64,000 nucleotides of DNA from Candidatus Centipeda massiliensis (GTDB taxonomy: Bacteria > Bacillota > Negativicutes > Selenomonadales > Selenomonadaceae): NCBI RefSeq assembly GCF_900290285.1, contig NZ_LT985756.1, positions 88,390 to 152,389 on the forward strand. The letters run 5' to 3'. Below, in pieces: positions 59,553 through 64,000 of the stretch. The position numbers were made by a program, and so were the translations under genes. The notes beneath the pieces were generated by a model. It saw only the letters and a program-made list of their open reading frames with translations. It made no database searches and was not told the origin of the DNA. Each line of letters begins with the position of its first letter. Position 1 is the stretch's first letter.

Positions 59553-60176
59553 TCAGCCGCGCAGATAGCTGCAGAGTGCGCGGAACATGATGAGCGAGCT
59601 CATCGCGCCCGGATCCTCGATGCCGATGCTGCGCGCTCCAATGAGCGCCGCTCTCCCCCGCCGCGCTGCAATCGTCTTTGTGTACTCTGCGCCCGCACGC
59701 CCCGCATTCAGTGCATCCTCAAGGCATTCGCGCAGACTCTTGCCGTCCGCATTCTCTGCACGGAACGCATCGCGAATCGGAATGAGGGTATCCAGCATTG
59801 TCTTGTCGCCGCGCACGGCACGCCCGCGCCGCTGAATCGCGTCGATCCCCGCCGTGAAGAGTTTCTCGAAGCTGTATACATCGAGCCGTGTCTTGTCATT
59901 GACCGCCTCGCCCGCACGCACAAAGGCGATCCCGTAGAGAGGACCTGCCGCACCGCCGACATTCTCGATGAATGCGCGTCCAATGTGGTGGAGCACTTCC
60001 CCGACGGGCGCGTCCGCAGGCAGCTCGGCGAGGCGTTCCTCTGCCGCCGTAAACCCACGCGCCATGTTCAGACCGTGATCCCCATCTCCGGTCTTTGCGT
60101 CCACCGCTGTAAGGTAGTCCTTCTGCGCCATAATTGCGGTGATGACCGCATTCACCGCATCCCGAACATTTGCCAT
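59553..60176 (-). CDS. DhaL subunit of dihydroxyacetone kinase (no DhaK alongside)
   Basis: A 207-residue DhaL-type ATP-binding subunit. The nucleotide/metal-binding DAKTGDGDHGLNMARG is near residue 30, FIENVGGAAGPLYG follows, and GARSIGIEDPGA is near the C-terminus. DhaL normally works with DhaK and the PTS-linked DhaM; neither is in view. The start is uncertain: the ATG at 60176 gives the normal family length, with no strong ribosome-binding site. It might serve another kinase partner. Confidence 0.85.
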   Translation of the reverse strand: MANVRDAVNAVITAIMAQKDYLTAVDAKTGDGDHGLNMARGFTAAEERLAELPADAPVGEVLHHIGRAFIENVGGAAGPLYGIAFVRAGEAVNDKTRLDVYSFEKLFTAGIDAIQRRGRAVRGDKTMLDTLIPIRDAFRAENADGKSLRECLEDALNAGRAGAEYTKTIAARRGRAALIGARSIGIEDPGAMSSLIMFRALCSYLRG

Positions 60177-60410
60177 CTCATCGCACCAACTTTCCATGTA
60201 ATTGAATAATTCCGTATTCTCATGGATATTATAGCACGGCTTTTTCCAGAGGAAAAGAGGCTTCCTATATTTCTGATGAAGTTTTCCGAAAAGACAGATT
60301 TCAAGAGGGTTGCTGAATGTATTCGTACTTCCTCCAATCGTTTGAACAAATTTCGTTTCCATTGTTTGTCAAGTCTTGCGGTGTATTTTTTTTTATGATA
60401 TCATAATGGA

Positions 60411-60646
60411 CAAGAAGGTGAGCCTTAGGTGTGCGTATGCCTTAGCAATGTCTAACCTACAGATCTTTTAGGGAATCCGAATTGATTCCGGTGAAAGCGA
60501 TGCACCTCGGTGAACGCGGCAGCCGGACTTAGGGTACCCACCTGCTTTACGCAGGTATAGACATATAAGTCATACGGCATTTCAGACCCCTCTCTTGTGG
60601 TCAGAGTGAAACTGCCCGCGCGGCGGCTTTGTTCTGACCTTTTTTG
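60411..60646 (+). ncRNA. Structured small RNA locus, 6S RNA-like
   Basis: About 235 bases without coding frame. Long-range pairs run along its length: ACAAGA (60410-60415) with TCTTGT (60593-60598), ATGCC (60437-60441) with GGCAT (60576-60580), and TGTCTA-ACCT (60449-60458) with AGGT-A-TAGACA (60553-60563), giving one long irregular hairpin with internal bubbles. A local hairpin CCTGC/GCAGG sits on the 3' strand, as in 6S RNA. It ends in a GGTCAGA/TCTGACC terminator with six Ts (60599-60646). A weak promoter (TTGCGG-17-TATCAT) precedes it. Identity as 6S RNA is inference; that it is a stable RNA is more secure. Confidence 0.55.
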
Positions 60647-60681
60647 TGTGCAGTTCATAGCGCCGCGGCGGCAGGATTTTC

Positions 60682-60711
60682 TTGAAAAGAAACGAAATAA
60701 TATAATATTAT
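60682..60711 (+). promoter_or_regulatory. Promoter of the FtsA-like gene
   Basis: TTGAAA (60682-60687), an 18-base spacer and TATTAT (60706-60711) in a very AT-rich stretch, about 30 bases before the ATG. The surrounding A/T run could be a site for the AT-hook protein itself, which is speculative. Confidence 0.6.
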
Positions 60712-60744
60712 ACTTTAGTTGACACAAGATCGAGGGAGATCGAA

Positions 60745-63225
60745 ATGCCGGATCTGGATAAAACGAACGAAGAGATGAATACAGACGCGTCTGCTAAAAG
60801 GCGTGGTCGTCCCAAAAAACGCATACAGGAAGAGCCGGAAGATGGCGCGACCAAAAGGCGCGGTCGCCCAAAGAAGGGAGAGGCCGCCGCAGCCCATGCC
60901 ACGGTGCGGCGTGAGCGCCCCACGGAACTGGTCTTTGCGCTCGACATCGGCACGCGCAGTGTCATCGGCATCGTCGCCGAACAGCGTGACGGGCAACTCC
61001 ATATCCTTGCCACCGAGCGGCTGGAGCACAAGACGCGCGCCATGCTTGACGGGCAGATTCACGATGTGCCGCAGGTTGCCGCCATCATTCGCGAGGTCAA
61101 ACGCCACCTCACCGAGCGTACGGGAGCACTGAGCAGTGCCGCCGTGGCTGCCGCAGGACGCGCACTCTACACGATGACTGCCGAGGCGGAGCAGGATATC
61201 ACGGGCACGATCACACCGGCGCAGCAGCGCGACCTCGACTTTGCGGGCGTACAGGCGGCGCAGAAGAAGCTCGCCCACTCACATACGGTCGATGATCCGA
61301 CGCGTTACTACTGCGTCGGCTACAGCACGATCCGCTATATGCTCGACGGCAACGAGCTCAAGACGCTCGTCGGACAGCGCGGCAGACACGCACAGGCGAC
61401 GGTCATCGCCACATTTCTCCCGCGTCAGGTGGTCGACTCCATGCAGTCGGCACTGCGTGAGACACACCTTGAGATGCGTGCGCTCACCCTCGAACCAATC
61501 GCGGGGATCAACGTGCTCATTCCGCCGACGATGCGCCACCTGAACCTCGTCCTCGTGGACATCGGCGCGGGCACCTCCGACGTTGCCATTACGCGCGGCG
61601 GATCGGTCATTGCCTACGGTATGGTTCCGATGGCGGGCGATGAGATCACGGAGGCAATCTCCCGCGAGTATCTCCTCGACTTCAACATCGCCGAGGACAT
61701 CAAGCGCAAGGCTGCGGAGGGACAGGATGTCTCGTTCACGGATATTCTCGGCATGAAGCTTTCGCTCACAGCCGATCAGGTCATTGCCGCAATCAAGCCC
61801 GGGGTGGAAAATCTTGCAAACGCGATTGCAAAGCAGATCCTTGAGCTGAACGGCGAGCCGCCGCAGGCGGTCATGCTCGTCGGCGGCGGTGCGCTCACGC
61901 CCATGATGCCCGAGCTCGTAGCAGCGGCGCTGGGGATTCCCGAGGCGCGCGTCGCCGTACGGCAGCCCGACGAGGTGGACGGCGTTGCAGACCTGCCGGA
62001 GGAGCTGCACGCCCCCGATGCCGTCACGCCGCTTGGCATTCTAAAAATTGCCTCGATCAACACCCTGCACTTTCTCGCTGTCTGGATCAACGACATCGAG
62101 TACAGCCTCTTCAACTTCCGCGAACTGAACGTCTCCGACGCCCTGCTCGCTGCGGGCATCAGTCTGCGCAAGTACAATGGCCGCCCCGGCATGGGACTCA
62201 TGATTACCGTGAACGGCGAGCGCCGCAGTTTTCCGGGCACAATGGGCACGCTCGCACAGATCACCATTGACGGCAAGAGCGCGAGCCTCGACTCCCCCAT
62301 CCGCGACGACTGCCGCATCAATCTCGTCGCCGGTGAAAACGGCACGCAGCCCGAGGTTCGCCTCAGCGACATTATCGGTACAATCGACAGCTATCAAGTC
62401 TCTCTCAACGGAGAGGAACGGGTCGTAACGGCGAGCATCCTCGTCAACGACAGCCCCCCTGAGGGCGATCCCATTCTGCGTGACGGTGATGTGATCATCT
62501 CGCGGCGTGAGCGCACGCTTGGCGAGGTGCTGCGCGCCGCAAACCTCCCGCCCACGGGACGGCGCATTTCCTACACGCTGAACGGAGAAGCGCGCCGCTT
62601 CTCCACTCAGCCGAGGATCACGCTGAACGATGCGCCCGCTCCGCTCTCCACGATGCTCCATGAAGGCGATGTGATCGAGTACGAGGAGACCGCGATCCCA
62701 ACCGTCGAATCCGTCCTGAATCTCTCCGCTGCCGCCTCATTCGCAACGATTACCTACGAGGGCAGAGAGCACCAGATTCCCGCTGCGGGGTTCACCCTGA
62801 CGATCAACGGACGTGAGGCGTCCCCCGGTACAGTGGTCGAGGACGGCGCCGTGATCGCCTATCAAAAGGGCACGGGCAGTGCCAACGTCAGCGAAGCCCT
62901 GCTCGCCGTCGGCTTCACGCCGCCGCCCGCGACGAGCCGCGTCACCTTCACCATTCTCGTGAACGGCGTCAAGGCGGACTTTACCAGCCCCATCCGCACG
63001 GGCGATACCCTCGAAGTCGTATTTGTGCCGCTGGAGTCGTTGAACACAGCTGCCGAAAAATCCGAGGAGAATCGTCCCGCAGCAAGCGCCATTCTTTCCG
63101 GTATTGCAGCGCGTGCAGGGCTTGGACAGGACATTGCAAATCCCCTCGACCGATCGGAACGAATGGGGACGGGAAAGCCCGCATCGGGCGCAGTCACACT
63201 TGACTCGCTCATGCGTTACGACTGA
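60745..63225 (+). CDS. FtsA/PilM-like cell-division ATPase with AT-hooks and repeated C-terminal domains
   Basis: An 826-residue protein, twice the length of E. coli FtsA. Residues 1-55 are basic and hold two AT-hook cores, RRGRPKK at 19-25 and 38-44. An actin-like FtsA/PilM ATPase follows (FALDIGTRSVIG near 63, LVDIGAGTSDVAI near 272, VMLVGGGALTP near 378). From about 470 onward there are four or five repeats of a strand-rich unit with the pattern x-x-V-N-G-x-R, then an I-x-D-G-D-x-I turn, reminiscent of beta-grasp modules. Clostridia and Negativicutes have such long FtsA-like proteins; function unproven. GGGAG precedes the ATG. DNA binding by the N-terminus is inferred. Confidence 0.85.
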   Translation: MPDLDKTNEEMNTDASAKRRGRPKKRIQEEPEDGATKRRGRPKKGEAAAAHATVRRERPTELVFALDIGTRSVIGIVAEQRDGQLHILATERLEHKTRAMLDGQIHDVPQVAAIIREVKRHLTERTGALSSAAVAAAGRALYTMTAEAEQDITGTITPAQQRDLDFAGVQAAQKKLAHSHTVDDPTRYYCVGYSTIRYMLDGNELKTLVGQRGRHAQATVIATFLPRQVVDSMQSALRETHLEMRALTLEPIAGINVLIPPTMRHLNLVLVDIGAGTSDVAITRGGSVIAYGMVPMAGDEITEAISREYLLDFNIAEDIKRKAAEGQDVSFTDILGMKLSLTADQVIAAIKPGVENLANAIAKQILELNGEPPQAVMLVGGGALTPMMPELVAAALGIPEARVAVRQPDEVDGVADLPEELHAPDAVTPLGILKIASINTLHFLAVWINDIEYSLFNFRELNVSDALLAAGISLRKYNGRPGMGLMITVNGERRSFPGTMGTLAQITIDGKSASLDSPIRDDCRINLVAGENGTQPEVRLSDIIGTIDSYQVSLNGEERVVTASILVNDSPPEGDPILRDGDVIISRRERTLGEVLRAANLPPTGRRISYTLNGEARRFSTQPRITLNDAPAPLSTMLHEGDVIEYEETAIPTVESVLNLSAAASFATITYEGREHQIPAAGFTLTINGREASPGTVVEDGAVIAYQKGTGSANVSEALLAVGFTPPPATSRVTFTILVNGVKADFTSPIRTGDTLEVVFVPLESLNTAAEKSEENRPAASAILSGIAARAGLGQDIANPLDRSERMGTGKPASGAVTLDSLMRYD

Positions 63226-63239
63226 TTCCTTCATCACAC

Positions 63240-63287
63240 AAAGGGGGCTGCGCTCCGAAGTTTTAGCTTCGGAGCGCAGCCCCCTTT
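63240..63287. terminator. Bidirectional terminator between convergent genes
   Basis: Perfect 21-base arms with the core GGGGGCTGCGCTCCGAAG and its complement around TTTTAG, with A and T runs on both sides. It serves the FtsA-like gene and the convergent acyltransferase. Confidence 0.92.
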
Positions 63288-63288
63288 T

Positions 63289-64000
63289 TCATTCCTCCCG
63301 CAGCGATTTCCAGCGGTCGTGCAGCCAGAACCACTCCTCTGGATATTTGCGCACCCACGCCTCGATGCGCGTGTTGATCATCTGCGTCACACGCAGGACA
63401 TCCGCCGCACGATCATCCGTCTTTTCGACCATGATTCCCTTTTCGACGGTGAGAACATGGTGCCCGTCCGCCTCACGGTGAATAAAGACGGGAAAGATCG
63501 GTACCGCACAGCGGCGCGCAATCGCCGCTGCTCCCGTGAACGCATTTGTCGGTTGTCCGAAAAAGTCGATGATGACACCGTCGCGCAGACTCGGATCCTG
63601 ATCACTGATGAGTCCGATGATCCAGCCCGCATCAATCATGCGGAACATCTCGCGCACGCCCGTCTGATAGGTGATGTGCATACCGACAAGCGCGCGGTAC
63701 TCGTTGATGAAGCGATCCATGCCCGCTGCACTCTGCCGTTTTGCCACGCCGACGATGGGAAGCCCCGCGCACGCAAATGCGCCGCCCATGAGTTCCCAGT
63801 TGCCGCTGTGCGAGGTGGCAAAGATCGCCCCCTTGCCCGCAGCGACCGCCGCACGCACCTCGTTCATTGCGCCCGTGATCGTCACATAGTCCGCCATGCA
63901 ATCCTTCATGACGGGAAAGCGCAGCACCTCCATCAGCATGGGTCCAAAGCGCAGGCTGCTCGCGCGCGCAATGCGCTCCGCCTCCGCCGCAGGGACAGAG
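63289..64000 (-). CDS. LpxL/HtrB-type lipid A acyltransferase, partial (runs off the right edge)
   Basis: The reverse frame stays open to the window edge, so the N-terminus is missing; 236 codons are visible. The acyltransferase catalytic motif HSGNWELMG (H-x4-E type) is present, followed by VAKRQS, ISDQDPSLRDGVIIDFFG and a final EWFWLHDRWK, all typical of LpxL/LpxM enzymes that add secondary acyl chains to lipid A in the inner membrane. It supports a lipopolysaccharide-bearing diderm host. An apparent ATG at 63939 is internal. Confidence 0.92.
   Translation of the reverse strand, partial: SVPAAEAERIARASSLRFGPMLMEVLRFPVMKDCMADYVTITGAMNEVRAAVAAGKGAIFATSHSGNWELMGGAFACAGLPIVGVAKRQSAAGMDRFINEYRALVGMHITYQTGVREMFRMIDAGWIIGLISDQDPSLRDGVIIDFFGQPTNAFTGAAAIARRCAVPIFPVFIHREADGHHVLTVEKGIMVEKTDDRAADVLRVTQMINTRIEAWVRKYPEEWFWLHDRWKSLREE

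Noticed and set aside
60411-60646. Signal-recognition-particle RNA, tmRNA, RNase P RNA or a riboswitch
   Set aside because: The GGAAGCAGC-type SRP tip, RNase P and tmRNA hallmarks and the cobalamin, TPP, FMN and SAM cores are all absent; the transcript also ends in a terminator before the next promoter.

Overview
The window looks like a chromosomal segment of a diderm Firmicute of the class Negativicutes, most likely an oral Selenomonas-type organism. This rests on Firmicute-style operons (rapZ-yvcK-whiA, rnmV-rsmA), Firmicute-like promoters and AGGAGG ribosome-binding sites, combined with outer-membrane functions (a Wza-like export protein, Wzz, a lipid A-type acyltransferase). Housekeeping genes are GC-rich. 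The left-end polysaccharide genes and a three-gene cassette near 28 kb are visibly AT-rich, suggesting acquisition. The genus is inference.

Layout. 1-9 kb: a leftward polysaccharide operon (wza, wzz, wbaP-like transferase, glycosyltransferase, a gene remnant, cytidylyltransferase, SDR enzyme, wzy, partial wzx) read from one strong promoter. 9-24.3 kb: leftward housekeeping genes (AEC transporter, PHP phosphatase, rsmA, rnmV, tmk, PLP decarboxylase, orphan DegS-like kinase, mini chemoreceptor, a secreted unknown, polysaccharide deacetylase, whiA, yvcK, rapZ, two HAD phosphatases), with a rightward YgbA-like gene inside. 24.5-27.3 kb: rightward membrane/NusG-II/Gx genes and fumC. 27.4-28.7 kb: an AT-rich cassette with the gene order of the CmdTAC toxin-antitoxin-chaperone phage-defence system (ADP-ribosyltransferase-like toxin, small protein, SecB-like chaperone). 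28.7-33.3 kb: a Crp/Fnr regulator divergent from an RclA-like hypothiocyanous-acid reductase, a secreted protein, an esterase and a HicAB pair. 33.3-38.7 kb: prfC, xth, lepB, rplS and a 7TMR-DISM diguanylate cyclase.

38.7-47.9 kb: one leftward run from ilvB through a set of type IV pilus-type genes (pseudopilins, prepilin peptidase, a PilM/PilN-like fusion, PilO) to aroC-aroK-aroB. 48-51.8 kb: a decayed Rpn-like remnant, a PTS IICBA permease and a MetE-like enzyme. 51.8-56 kb: an L-tartrate-dehydratase-type locus (ttdA, ttdB, DASS transporter) with a divergent LysR regulator and a 170-bp MITE-like element in the shared intergenic region. 56-58 kb: two rhodanese lipoproteins, a TauE/SafE exporter and two identical tRNA-Glu(CTC) genes. 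58-64 kb: gltX, an orphan dhaL, a structured 6S-like RNA locus, a long FtsA-like protein with two AT-hook motifs, and a partial lipid A-type acyltransferase at the right edge.

The items most worth a second look are the CmdTAC-like cassette, the AT-hook FtsA-like protein with its adjoining structured RNA, the Crp/RclA divergon with its clear operators, and the reduced pilus cluster with atypical prepilins. No CRISPR array, prophage, complete insertion sequence or rRNA was seen.
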